From NCBI RefSeq assembly GCF_008085915.1, contig NZ_VSJK01000003.1:62001-126000 (forward strand): a DNA stretch of 64,000 nt, read 5' to 3'. The notes below the pieces were generated by a model. The model saw only the letters and a program-made list of their open reading frames with translations, was not told the origin of the DNA and searched no databases. Source of the stretch: Oceaniovalibus sp. ACAM 378 (GTDB lineage Bacteria > Pseudomonadota > Alphaproteobacteria > Rhodobacterales > Rhodobacteraceae). Position numbers and translations under genes: made by a program. Shown here in pieces: positions 26,603-35,189 of this stretch; within the stretch, counting starts at the first letter, position 1, and each line of letters begins with the position of its first letter.

Positions 26603-27546
26603 TCGCATTCATTGGTCGCCGTATCCTTCAACTGATCCCGGTGCTGTTGATCGCCTCGATCGGGATCTGGGCGATGCTTTTTGCCGTACCGGGCGGGCCC
26701 ATCGGCGTGATTGTCGGTGAGAATGCGACACCGGAAACCATCGAGGCGGCCCGACGCGAATTCGGTCTGGATCGTCCCGTGGCGGTGCAATACGCTGATT
26801 GGCTGAGCCACGCGGTGCGCGGTGATCTGGGCACTTCGATCCACAGCCGAGAGCCGGTCTTCGATTTGATCATGGATCGCTTGCCCGCGACGCTGCAACT
26901 GGCCGCGGCCGCCACCATCGTGGCGCTTTTGCTGGGAATTCCGGTGGCGATGGTCAGCGCGATGTATCCGGGCGGCTGGCTGGACCGGGTGCTGAGCGGT
27001 TGGAGCGCGCTCGCCCTTGGCGTGCCGACATTCTGGCTCGGTATCCTGTTGATCCTATGGTTCGCGGTGGATCTTCGATGGCTGCCCTCCGCCTCGCGCC
27101 ACTATGCGATATGGGAGGATCCGGCACAGGCGATGCGCAACCTGATCCTGCCCGCGATCACTTTGGGGGTCTATGTTTCGGGCGTGTTGGCTCGGTTCCT
27201 GCGCGCCTCGCTGGTCACCGAGATGAACGCCGATTACGTGCGCACTGCGCGCTCCAAGGGTCTGCCGGAACGCTCGATCATGCGTCGGCACGTCATGCCG
27301 AACGCGCTGTTACCGTTTATCACCATTGTCGGGTTGATGATGGCCAGTTTCATCGGTGGTGCCGTCGTGACCGAAGCGGTCTTTACCTATCCCGGGCTTG
27401 GGCGGCTGTTGATTCAGGCGATCAACACGCGGGATTATCCGTTGATTCAGGGCTGTATCGTCGTAATTCTGGTGATCTATATCTTCATCAACCTGACCGT
27501 CGATATTCTCTACGCCTATGTGGATCCGCGGATCGAGTACAGCTGA
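26599..27546 (+). CDS. Oligopeptide-type ABC transporter permease (DppB/OppB-like)
   Basis: A 315-aa permease. It shows the N-terminal RRILQLIPVLLIASIGIWAMLFAVPGGP segment, the REFGLDRPVAVQYADWLSHAVRGDLGTS stretch and the coupling loop ADYVRTARSKGLPERSIMRRHVMPNALLP, all of the DppB type. It is the last gene of the plus-strand operon. In this operon the order is binding protein, fused ATPase, DppC, DppB, while the minus-strand operon has binding protein, DppB, DppC, DppD, DppF, so one is not a simple copy of the other. Confidence 0.92.
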   Translation: MIAFIGRRILQLIPVLLIASIGIWAMLFAVPGGPIGVIVGENATPETIEAARREFGLDRPVAVQYADWLSHAVRGDLGTSIHSREPVFDLIMDRLPATLQLAAAATIVALLLGIPVAMVSAMYPGGWLDRVLSGWSALALGVPTFWLGILLILWFAVDLRWLPSASRHYAIWEDPAQAMRNLILPAITLGVYVSGVLARFLRASLVTEMNADYVRTARSKGLPERSIMRRHVMPNALLPFITIVGLMMASFIGGAVVTEAVFTYPGLGRLLIQAINTRDYPLIQGCIVVILVIYIFINLTVDILYAYVDPRIEYS

Positions 27547-28105
27547 ACAGGGTCCGGCGCCGCGTGGGCCCGTCCTCGCGATGAGTTGAATTCGGCCCGT
27601 CTGACGTCAGCATTCTTGTCCGATATCGGGATCTTTGGACCGCTGTCTGGGGTGCGCCCATCTTGAGGGTCGAGGGGATGCGGCGCCTGTCATCAGTGAT
27701 GAATCTCGTCAGCGATGCACGGGCCGTCACAGGCGCGCTTTTGAGGTTGGGATTCGGGGTTAACCTGAAGGCGACCCGCAATCCGGCGGGATTTCGCGAA
27801 GCGATCAGTGAGGGTGCAGATCCGATTGGGGCAATACGAATAGCCCGTGCAACAGCGCCGATCAGGCCATGGCCGCTTGTGTTGTCGGTACATGCGCACC
27901 GCGCTCAGCACGTGCCGATCAGCGCCAAGAAGCTGAGCACCTGCATCTTCCCTCTGGCGGTGACACGGGCGAATGCGGGCAGGGCAACAAATCCGCCGCA
28001 CTTGTCTGTATCAGTTTGATGCCCTCTGGACGAAGGGTCTGGTCTTGACCATCCTCGCCGGAATTAGAGTTCAAAACCGTCCGGTAACCCGAGAGGACTG
28101 AGATC
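27547..28105. other. Intergenic region, about 560 nt
   Basis: A long gap for this dense genome. Short open frames on both strands have no recognisable features. It lies between the peptide-import operon and the GT25-like gene, and may be eroded accessory DNA. Confidence 0.5.
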
Positions 28106-28834
28106 ATAGACCCAATCGAGCGTTTCCTTGCAGACCACGGTCTGCTTTTCCTGATCAACCTGCCTGAGCGGACGGATCGCCGCGCCGAATTCAACGCTCA
28201 GTTGGCCCGGATCGGGCTGTCGTTCGATCATCCGCGCATCCGTGTGTTTCCGGCGGTCCGTCCGGCCGAACTTGCAGGGTTCACGACTTTGGGCACGCGG
28301 GGGTGCTTTCTCAGTCACAAGTCCGTTCTTGAGCAGACACTTTCGGCTGGAGAGAGGTCGGTAATCATCTGCGAAGACGATCTCGATTTTGCTCCTGATT
28401 TCCTTTCCCGCCTGCCTGCAGTTCTCGACATCATGGGGCGCGAGGCATGGGACTTCTTTTATGCAGGTTACACCTCTGTCCAGATCGGCGACCTTGTCGG
28501 ACCCGAGGCCAACATTTTCCGTCTGCCGCCCAACCATCCGGTTCTTTGCTCACATTTCTATATCATCCGGGGGCAGGCGATCGCCGATTTTCACGACTAT
28601 CTGAGCGTGATCCTCTCACGCCCTGCGGGCCATCCGGATGGGGGGCCGATGCATTACGATGGTGCGATCAATCATTTCCGAGCCAGCCGACCCGATTTGG
28701 TGACGTTGGCGATCCTGCCGACGCTTGGTTCGCAGCGCTCCTCTCGGACGGATGTACACGCATTGCGCTGGTTCGACAGAACACCGCTTGTCCGCGATGC
28801 CGTGCAGTTTCTGCGCAAGGCTAAGCGACAGTAA
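28106..28834 (+). CDS. Glycosyltransferase family 25 (LPS-type) protein, no conventional start codon
   Basis: The protein shows GT25 features: an N-terminal LFLINLPERTDRRAEF segment, RVFPAV, GTRGCFLSHKSVLE and the acidic ICEDDLDFAPDF motif. The first ATG/GTG/TTG in frame is TTG at 28202, but the conserved INLPERTDRR segment lies upstream, at about 28150-28180. The frame opens after a TAA at 28085. GAGAGGA at 28091-28097 is a good ribosome binding site placed 8 nt before ATA (28106) and 5 nt before ATC (28103). So either a rare ATA/ATC start is used, or the gene lost its ATG by a single base change and is decaying. Length from 28106 is 242 aa. Confidence 0.65.
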   Translation: MDPIERFLADHGLLFLINLPERTDRRAEFNAQLARIGLSFDHPRIRVFPAVRPAELAGFTTLGTRGCFLSHKSVLEQTLSAGERSVIICEDDLDFAPDFLSRLPAVLDIMGREAWDFFYAGYTSVQIGDLVGPEANIFRLPPNHPVLCSHFYIIRGQAIADFHDYLSVILSRPAGHPDGGPMHYDGAINHFRASRPDLVTLAILPTLGSQRSSRTDVHALRWFDRTPLVRDAVQFLRKAKRQ

Positions 28835-29269
28835 ACCCTCGATATGCAGTTCAATCGTCAACCCATGGGCGCGGCAGATCCGCCTGGCCGGATTTGTCAC
28901 GGTGGCGGTAATCCTGAACCCAGGGCCGTCGGGATCAGCCTGACTTCGTGACCATGACCGTCGATTGCCGAGCCACGATCAAACCTGAGCAAGCGGGGTG
29001 GTGCAGGTCACACAGGCGGTCGTCCGGCAGGCACTTGTTGCCACCGATCGCAACCGGAGAGGCCCAGATGACCGACGACATGATGAACTTGCGGGGCGTC
29101 TTCGAGAAAATCCCTGACGCACACAGATCGGCTAGACGCTTTGTCACCCGGACATCGCGAAAAGAGTGAAACTTCGCAATCCGCTGGAAGAATGAGCTGT
29201 TACACACAGAAGCCCCGGGTGCAACGCTCACGATTCGACAAGGTGTTGAAAATAATTGCTTTTAGATAT
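28835..29269. other. Intergenic region, 435 nt
   Basis: Lies downstream of the tRNA-Pro 3' end. I see no supported gene; the small frames on either strand resemble nothing I know. No direct copy of the tRNA 3' end was seen that would mark an attachment site. Confidence 0.5.
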
Positions 29270-29346
29270 TGGTCGGGCTGAGAGGATTCGAACCTCCGAC
29301 CCCCTGCTCCCGAAGCAGGTGCGCTACCAGGCTGCGCTACAGCCCG
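29270..29346 (-). tRNA. tRNA-Pro (anticodon CGG)
   Basis: A complete cloverleaf on the minus strand. The acceptor stem CGGGCTG pairs with CAGCCCG, the D arm has GCGC..GCGC, and the anticodon stem CCTGC/GCAGG encloses the loop TTCGGGA with anticodon CGG. The T arm is GGAGG-TTCGAAT-CCTCT, the discriminator is A, and CCA is encoded (29270-29272). Confidence 0.97.
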
Positions 29347-29360
29347 ACCGTGCAGGGGGG

Positions 29361-30368
29361 TTACTGCTTTGTCCGACGTTTGGCAAGGGCCTGATATCCC
29401 GGTGGCATCATGTTTGCACGCTCACGCAGCAGGGCCGCGATACGTGGTGGCGAACCGGTCTCCCGGGGCGAACGGTTTTCCAGCACCGGGGTATTGCGCG
29501 ACACACCGCCGATGGTTTCGCGCAGCACGATATACATCCCGCTTGCGATGATGATCGTGGCCCCGACCAGCGTCAGGTTGTCGGGAACCTCGTCGAAAAA
29601 CAGCACGCCGAACCCTGCCGCCCACAGGATCTGGGAATATTGCATCGGCGCGACGATAGCGGCATCTCCGGCACGATAGGCGGCAATCGTGATCAATCCG
29701 GCGGTAAATCCGAGGGCCGAGATCATGCCGATCAGTCCCAGATGCTCCAGCGGCATCGGGCGATAGACGAAAGGCAGGATGCAGGCCATGACGACGAAGT
29801 TCGACACCATCGGATATAACATCAAAACCGCGCTGCGTTCATCCCGACCAATCTTTCGCACAACCACCGAGGCAGTTGCGCTGCCGACAGCCGCGGTCAT
29901 TGCCGCAAAGTGGCCCAGCGAAAGCGGTTCCGAACCCGGGCGCAGCACCACGAAGACGCCCATCAGGCCGACGATAATGGCGGCCCAGCGGTGCACCCCT
30001 ACCTTTTCGCCAAGAACCGGAATCGACAGGATCGTGATCAACATCGGCGACGCAAACAGGATCGCATAGGTCTGTGCCAGCGGCAGCGTCGAAAACGCAT
30101 AGAAGGCGGAAAAACCGGTCAGCACCGATGCCAGCGTGCGCAGCGCGGTCCACCAAGGATGGACTGGCCGCAAGTTACCGCTGGTGGCATCGCGCATCAG
30201 CATCAGCGTGGCCAGTGGAAAACTGAACAGAACCGAGAAGAAGATGATCTGGAACGGGGCATAAAAGCCGCCCAGCACCTTGACCACGACATCATGGGTG
30301 GCAAAAATCCCAAAGGCCAACAGCGCCAGAAGCGCACCCTTGATATTGGATCTCGCCGAGTCGTTCAT
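29361..30368 (-). CDS. DMT family transporter (EamA domain)
   Basis: A 335-aa membrane protein with about ten helices in two EamA repeats (ALLALLAFGIFATHDVVVKV at the start of the first; LGLIGMISALGFTAGLITIAAYRAGDAAIVAPMQYSQILWAAGFGVLFFDEVPD in the second). This is the build of drug/metabolite exporters of the RhaT/EamA group. I chose the ATG at 30368 over the longer frame because the protein then begins shortly before the first helix. Substrate is unknown. Confidence 0.88.
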   Translation of the reverse strand: MNDSARSNIKGALLALLAFGIFATHDVVVKVLGGFYAPFQIIFFSVLFSFPLATLMLMRDATSGNLRPVHPWWTALRTLASVLTGFSAFYAFSTLPLAQTYAILFASPMLITILSIPVLGEKVGVHRWAAIIVGLMGVFVVLRPGSEPLSLGHFAAMTAAVGSATASVVVRKIGRDERSAVLMLYPMVSNFVVMACILPFVYRPMPLEHLGLIGMISALGFTAGLITIAAYRAGDAAIVAPMQYSQILWAAGFGVLFFDEVPDNLTLVGATIIIASGMYIVLRETIGGVSRNTPVLENRSPRETGSPPRIAALLRERANMMPPGYQALAKRRTKQ

Positions 30369-30510
30369 GCGTGCCGCCTTGCTCTGGCCCACTGTAATCC
30401 GGCAGGCCATTGTCTGGCCCCGTGTTCGGCCAGATGTGCCGGGCGGTCAAGTCCATGCACAGGCAGGCGCGCAGATTTAACGGTTGCCCGCAATTTGACC
30501 GGCGCTGACC

Positions 30511-30534
30511 GGGGGGGGGACGTATCGCCCCCCC
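30511..30534 (-). terminator. G/C-run hairpin after leuB
   Basis: A run of nine G (30511-30519) and a run of seven C (30528-30534) flank ACGTATCG. It sits 14 nt past the leuB stop. There is no T-run. Confidence 0.4.
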
Positions 30535-30548
30535 AAGTCAAAGGCTTT

Positions 30549-31655
30549 TCAGAGGCTCGCGTCCAGTGCGGCGATGATCGCCTGACCCATTTCGGTGGTT
30601 GATGCGGGTGTGCCGCCGCCCGATTGCATCAGATCGGCAGTGCGCACACCATCGGCCAGAACCTTTTCAACGGCCTTTTCAACGCGTGACGCCTCGTCCC
30701 CGAGATCGAACGAATATCGCAGCGCCATGGCGAAGGACAGAATGCAGGCGCAGGGGTTCGCCTTGGCCGTCCCGGCAATGTCGGGGGCTGAACCGTGGAC
30801 CGGTTCATACAGCGCCTTAGGCCGGCCATTCTCCATGGGCAGCCCGAGGGATGCGGAAGGCAGCATCCCAAGCGATCCGGTCAGCATGGCGGCAAGATCC
30901 GACAGAATGTCGCCGAACAGGTTGTCGGTGACGATCACGTCAAACTGCTTGGGCCAGCGGGTCAGTTGCATCGCGCCCGCATCGGCATACATGTGCGACA
31001 GTTCGACATCGGGGTATTCGGCGGCGTGAATTTCGGTCACCACATCGCGCCACAGCACGCCGGATTCCATCACGTTGGCCTTTTCCATCGAACAGACCTT
31101 GTTGCCGCGCTTGCGGGCCAGCTCGAACGCCGAGCGTGCCACCCGGGCGATCTCGGATTCCGTGTAGCGCTGGGTGTTCAGGCCGATCCGTTCGTTGCCT
31201 TCCTTGAACACGCCGCGCGGTTCGCCGAAATAGATACCCGAGGTCAGTTCGCGGACGATGACGATATCCAGCCCGGCCACGATATCGCGCTTCAGCGACG
31301 AGAAATCGGCCAGCGCATCAAAGCACTGTGCGGGGCGCAGGTTGGCGAACAGGTCCATTTCCTTGCGCAGGCGCAGCAGGCCACGCTCGGGTTTCTGGCT
31401 GAACTCCAGATTGTCGTATTTCGGTCCGCCAACAGCGCCCAGCAGAACGGCATCGGCCGCTTGTGCCTTTGCCATGGTTTCGTCGGTCAGGGGGGTGCCA
31501 TGGGCATCGAAGGCCGCGCCGCCCACCAGATCTTCGGAGACGTCAAAGTGAATGTCGCGCTTCTCCCCGAACCAGGTGATCACTTTGCGGACTTCGGCCA
31601 TGACCTCGGGGCCAATGCCGTCTCCGGGCAGGATGAGAAGGGAGGGGTTGGACAT
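30549..31655 (-). CDS. leuB: 3-isopropylmalate dehydrogenase
   Basis: Oxidises and decarboxylates 3-isopropylmalate with NAD+, the third step specific to leucine synthesis. The 368-aa protein starts [14 protein letters not shown] and includes [23 protein letters not shown] and [19 protein letters not shown], which are the substrate and NAD motifs of LeuB. The ATG at 31655 is preceded by AGGAG at 6 nt. It is separated from leuC and leuD by about 2.4 kb containing unrelated genes. Confidence 0.97.
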   Translation of the reverse strand: MSNPSLLILPGDGIGPEVMAEVRKVITWFGEKRDIHFDVSEDLVGGAAFDAHGTPLTDETMAKAQAADAVLLGAVGGPKYDNLEFSQKPERGLLRLRKEMDLFANLRPAQCFDALADFSSLKRDIVAGLDIVIVRELTSGIYFGEPRGVFKEGNERIGLNTQRYTESEIARVARSAFELARKRGNKVCSMEKANVMESGVLWRDVVTEIHAAEYPDVELSHMYADAGAMQLTRWPKQFDVIVTDNLFGDILSDLAAMLTGSLGMLPSASLGLPMENGRPKALYEPVHGSAPDIAGTAKANPCACILSFAMALRYSFDLGDEASRVEKAVEKVLADGVRTADLMQSGGGTPASTTEMGQAIIAALDASL

Positions 31656-31780
31656 CTGACACTCCTTGCAATCGGTTAGCAGCGGCGTACCGCCATGCCT
31701 GCAAAGGGTCAAGCTGACAGGCGTCGGCGCGGTGCCGTTGTGACGCGATTTTTCCGGACCCACTGCCTGTTCCGATCATC

Positions 31781-33034
31781 TCAGCGATCCGTCACCAGAT
31801 CGGCCCAGACCATCCGGTGGCGCGACGCCGCGTTGTCTTCTTCGCCCAGCAACCCCCGCAGCGGATCGTCCGGCGCGGGCCAGAACACGCCTGAATCGCG
31901 CACCGTCAGATCGCGGGACGGCAGGATGAACGATACCCGCAGATTGCCCGGCTGCCCGTCGGTGTCGCGCCAGTCGGCAGTGTCGCGCGCCGGATCGCCG
32001 CTTTGCCCAAGGTTCGCCCCGCCGTCTGAACGTGCGGCCGCGACACCGCCCAGCGAGGACGGACGCGGATCGGACAGGCGCGGATCCTCAAGCAGCCGCA
32101 TCAGAGCGCCATTGCGCCCGTCACCATCGACTGGGTCGAGATTTGCGTTGCCAATGACGACAAAGGGAGCCGCGGGGGGCGGGCCCAAGGCACCTTCAAG
32201 CAGGGACAGCCACAGCGCGGTTTCGTCGTGGTTTCGCCGCCCGTTGCGGTCTTCCGGGCCGTCAAAGACCGGCGGCGTGGCATGCCATGTCAACAGGCTC
32301 AGCACCTGATTGCCGGGCAGTGTCACCACAACCTGCCAGTGGGCGACCGAGGCCAGACGCTGAATCGCCATCGCCTGCGCCGACGGGAAGGGGGCGCCAG
32401 CCATGGTGGGCGGGTCTGCGCCGGGCAGATCACGCCACAATAACGCCGAAAAATCCCGACTGGCCCCGTGATCAATGGGAAACCGTGACAGCACCGCCAT
32501 GCCACCTTGACCGGCAAACCGGCCATATCCTTGGGCATCGCGCGGCGTTCCGCTGCGCCGGTCGCCATCCATGTCCAGCCCGGTGGCCTGCCCGGCGTTG
32601 GGTTGCAGCGCAAAGTGGTGTGGCATCGGGTGACCGGCACTGGCGAACAGCCCCGCCAGAGCGCCAAGCGCCAACTGTCCATGATCGAAATCCACGTCCT
32701 GCAGGATCAGGATGTCGGGGGCGATATGGGCGACGATCCCGGCAACAAGCCTGGCTTGGGCGTCACCCTTCAGGATATCGCGGTACAACAGCCCCGGACC
32801 ATCGCGCGCCAGCCCTGTGTGAAAGGTGGCGACGCGAATCGTGTCTGCCCGGGCCGTTGCGGTGCTCAGTGCCAGACTGGCCACGAGCAAACCGGCAAAA
32901 GCGGCGATGGTGATCAGGCGGCCAACAATCCCGAATCGTCCAGAGTGGTCTGACGCCGCTTGTCGGCGATCATCCCTGCAATTCGTCCCATCGCAATCCC
33001 GCGCATCAAAAGAGAGGCCGGAAGAAATGCCCAT
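31781..33034 (-). CDS. Endonuclease/exonuclease/phosphatase (EEP) family protein, exported
   Basis: An EEP-fold hydrolase. The start is uncertain. The ATG at 33034 gives 417 aa and a 121-nt overlap with the membrane-protein gene. A CTG at 32917 overlapping that gene's TGA by 4 nt (CTGA) would start a clean signal peptide (ITIAAFAGLLVASLALSTATARA, cleaved before DTIRVATF). Active-site elements are TWHATPPVFDGPEDRNGRRNHDE, VIGNANLDP and the C-terminal SRHRMVWADL. The usual LQE metal-binding glutamate is replaced by Asp (ILILQDVD). The substrate is unknown; the family includes secreted nucleases, phosphatases and phosphodiesterases. Confidence 0.78.
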   Translation of the reverse strand: MGISSGLSFDARDCDGTNCRDDRRQAASDHSGRFGIVGRLITIAAFAGLLVASLALSTATARADTIRVATFHTGLARDGPGLLYRDILKGDAQARLVAGIVAHIAPDILILQDVDFDHGQLALGALAGLFASAGHPMPHHFALQPNAGQATGLDMDGDRRSGTPRDAQGYGRFAGQGGMAVLSRFPIDHGASRDFSALLWRDLPGADPPTMAGAPFPSAQAMAIQRLASVAHWQVVVTLPGNQVLSLLTWHATPPVFDGPEDRNGRRNHDETALWLSLLEGALGPPPAAPFVVIGNANLDPVDGDGRNGALMRLLEDPRLSDPRPSSLGGVAAARSDGGANLGQSGDPARDTADWRDTDGQPGNLRVSFILPSRDLTVRDSGVFWPAPDDPLRGLLGEEDNAASRHRMVWADLVTDR

Positions 33035-33753
33035 GCCGCCACCGTCCAGATCATCGTTTGCGGATTGGTCAACGACACCGAGCCAAACAGGGACGACGCC
33101 GAGGCGACCACCGCAGGCATCAGGAATGGCAGGAGAATACCTAAGGAAATGTTAACATGGCTGTCACGACGTAACCGGGTCACCACATCTCCGCCCGAGG
33201 TGGGATCGAACGTCGGCAGGTTGACCCAGACGTTGAAGCTGCCGTTTTGCAACGGCCAGCCCTGAAGCCGCAGCGCGATATAAAACACGGCAAGCGACAC
33301 AAGTGACGTCAGATAGGCCAGCCCGGCCAGTGCGCGCAGCAGATCCAACTGGGAGACCGGGGCGCTTTCGGGCAGCATCAGCACCACAAGCCGCACCGGG
33401 CTGTAGGGCACATCGATGGCTTGCCCCACTAATGATCCGATGGCGCGGGTCAGATCTGTCAGCAAGGTCGGGTGCACTTCACCCTTCAGAATCAGCGACA
33501 ACAGAAAGACGGTGATCAGCAGGCTGATGAACCTGATTCGGTTAAATGGCGGGGCATCGCGGAATTCATAGAGGCAGGGATAGGCCGCATTGTATTCGAA
33601 TACCGTCAGAACGGCGGCGAAAAGCCCGATGAAAACAATCACCTGCGCGGTATCGGTCGACACACCCGGCAAAAGCAGGGCCGGAGTGGCGATCAGCAGC
33701 ATGACGAGAAACCCTCGCAAGCACGCGCCGACAAGCCGTGAAATCACTGCCAT
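32914..33753 (-). CDS. Conserved integral membrane protein of unknown function
   Basis: A 279-aa protein with about five to seven hydrophobic segments (GFLVMLLIATPALLLP, IVFIGLFAAVLTVF, FISLLITVFLLSLIL, LAYLTSLVSLAVFYIAL, ISLGILLPFLMPAVV and a last one near residue 245). I do not recognise a named family. It runs into the EEP-family gene, which overlaps its 3' end, so the two are likely made together; a membrane platform for the exported hydrolase is possible but unproven. Confidence 0.75.
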   Translation of the reverse strand: MAVISRLVGACLRGFLVMLLIATPALLLPGVSTDTAQVIVFIGLFAAVLTVFEYNAAYPCLYEFRDAPPFNRIRFISLLITVFLLSLILKGEVHPTLLTDLTRAIGSLVGQAIDVPYSPVRLVVLMLPESAPVSQLDLLRALAGLAYLTSLVSLAVFYIALRLQGWPLQNGSFNVWVNLPTFDPTSGGDVVTRLRRDSHVNISLGILLPFLMPAVVASASSLFGSVSLTNPQTMIWTVAAWAFLPASLLMRGIAMGRIAGMIADKRRQTTLDDSGLLAA

Positions 33754-33950
33754 GTACCCTCGATGCGGACGAACGCGATAGCGTGTCGCGCCCTTGCTCC
33801 AGCCTGTTCCCGTACTTTGTGACGGGTTGCCTCAATCTTGCCCAAGTTTTGCCTACTTTCACTTCGGTTCTCAACGTCTTGTTAACCTTGACGAAAGACT
33901 TAGGGTTTTTAAGGGTGGAACTGGTGCGTGTTTGCATCAATGGTAAAGCG

Positions 33951-33977
33951 AAAAAAAGGCAGCCCTTGGGGCTGCCT
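33951..33977 (-). terminator. Rho-independent terminator for leuD
   Basis: AGGCAGCCC (33957-33965) and GGGCTGCCT (33969-33977) form a perfect 9-bp stem with a 3-nt loop. On the minus strand it is followed by seven T. It lies 45 nt past the leuD stop and ends the leuC-hdeD-leuD unit. Confidence 0.92.
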
Positions 33978-34021
33978 CATGATCTTGTGTGGTGGCGCGC
34001 GGCGGGCACAAGACCCACAGG

Positions 34022-34627
34022 TCAGACCCAGGGGCGTGCCTGGGCAAGTGTGACTTCGTATGTTTCGATGGCCGGCGCTTTTTCCATCGTCAGGCCGATA
34101 TCGTCCAATCCGTTCAGCAGGCAATGCTTGCGAAACGCGTCGACTTCGAAGGTGAGGACTTCACCGTCCGACGTGGTGATCGACTGATTCTCGAGATCGA
34201 CGGTCATCCGTGCATTCTCGCCTTTGTCGGCATCGCGCATCAGCAGGTCCACCTGTTCTGGCGGCAGGGCGATGGGCAGGATGCCGTTCTTGAAGCAGTT
34301 GTTATAGAAGATATCGGCAAAGCTCGGCGCGATGACGCAGCGGATGCCGAAATCCTTGATCGCCCAGGGGGCATGTTCGCGCGACGAACCACAGCCGAAA
34401 TTGTCACCGGCAACAAGGATTTCCGCGTTGCGATAGGCTGGTTTGTTCAGCACGAAATCGGGTTTCTCGTTTCGGTCGTCGTCATACCGCATCTCGTCGA
34501 ACAGTGACACGCCAAGGCCCGACCGCTTGATCGTCTTTAGAAACTGCTTTGGGATGATCATGTCGGTGTCGACGTTGATCATGTCGAGAGGTGCCGCAAC
34601 ACCGGTGAGTTTTTCGAATTTATCCAT
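34022..34627 (-). CDS. leuD: 3-isopropylmalate dehydratase small subunit
   Basis: Small (swivelling domain) subunit of isopropylmalate isomerase, 201 aa. Key segments are [32 protein letters not shown] and [17 protein letters not shown]. The ATG at 34627 matches the family start ([10 protein letters not shown]); the longer upstream frame overlaps the HdeD-like gene and is not needed. It acts with LeuC in the second step of leucine synthesis. Confidence 0.97.
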   Translation of the reverse strand: MDKFEKLTGVAAPLDMINVDTDMIIPKQFLKTIKRSGLGVSLFDEMRYDDDRNEKPDFVLNKPAYRNAEILVAGDNFGCGSSREHAPWAIKDFGIRCVIAPSFADIFYNNCFKNGILPIALPPEQVDLLMRDADKGENARMTVDLENQSITTSDGEVLTFEVDAFRKHCLLNGLDDIGLTMEKAPAIETYEVTLAQARPWV

Positions 34628-34664
34628 CTCGGTCTCCTGAGGGGTAGGTATCCAGGCCCCTGAA

Positions 34665-35189
34665 TTACTTGCGCATCGCCCGCACAAAGAACGACAGCAC
34701 GACAAGGCCCATCCCGTTGAACAACAGTTCGACCCCGAGAAGGATGCCGAGGATCTGTGGTCCGACGGTGGCGAAATTCGCCGCGATATATCCGCCCAGC
34801 AGGACGGAAACCGCGCCCGAAATCAGCATTGGCCAGAAGAACGGCGAGGCGCGCATGCGCCAGGCCAGAACAACCCGGACGATGCCGTTGGCGATCAGCA
34901 GCACCAGCACCAGCAGGGCAAGGGAGACGACCCCCTCGAACGGGTTGAACAGGAACGACAGCCCCAGGAACACCAAAAGCGCGCCCAGAAGGATGTTCAG
35001 CGCCTTGTGCGCCCCGCTGTCCTCGCCCATGAAGCTGCCCGCGATCTGAAACCCGCCGCTGAGCAGGAACAGGATCCCGGTCAGCGTGGTGATCGCCAGC
35101 GAAGCCAGAACCGTGTTGCCAAGGGCGAATATGCCAAAAGCGATCGACACGAGGCCAAGCAGCAACCATTTGTTCCAGGGTTTCATCAC
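34665..35189 (-). CDS. HdeD/DUF308 family membrane protein
   Basis: A 174-aa protein with six predicted membrane helices in three hairpin repeats ([105 protein letters not shown]), the pattern of HdeD/DUF308. HdeD is tied to acid resistance in enterobacteria; function elsewhere is unclear. It lies inside the leu operon, overlapping leuC by 4 nt and ending 37 nt before leuD. Confidence 0.88.
   Translation of the reverse strand: MMKPWNKWLLLGLVSIAFGIFALGNTVLASLAITTLTGILFLLSGGFQIAGSFMGEDSGAHKALNILLGALLVFLGLSFLFNPFEGVVSLALLVLVLLIANGIVRVVLAWRMRASPFFWPMLISGAVSVLLGGYIAANFATVGPQILGILLGVELLFNGMGLVVLSFFVRAMRK

Noticed and set aside
29270-29346. tRNA-Pro as an active integration site
   Set aside because: No direct repeat of the tRNA 3' end, integrase or phage gene seen in the window.
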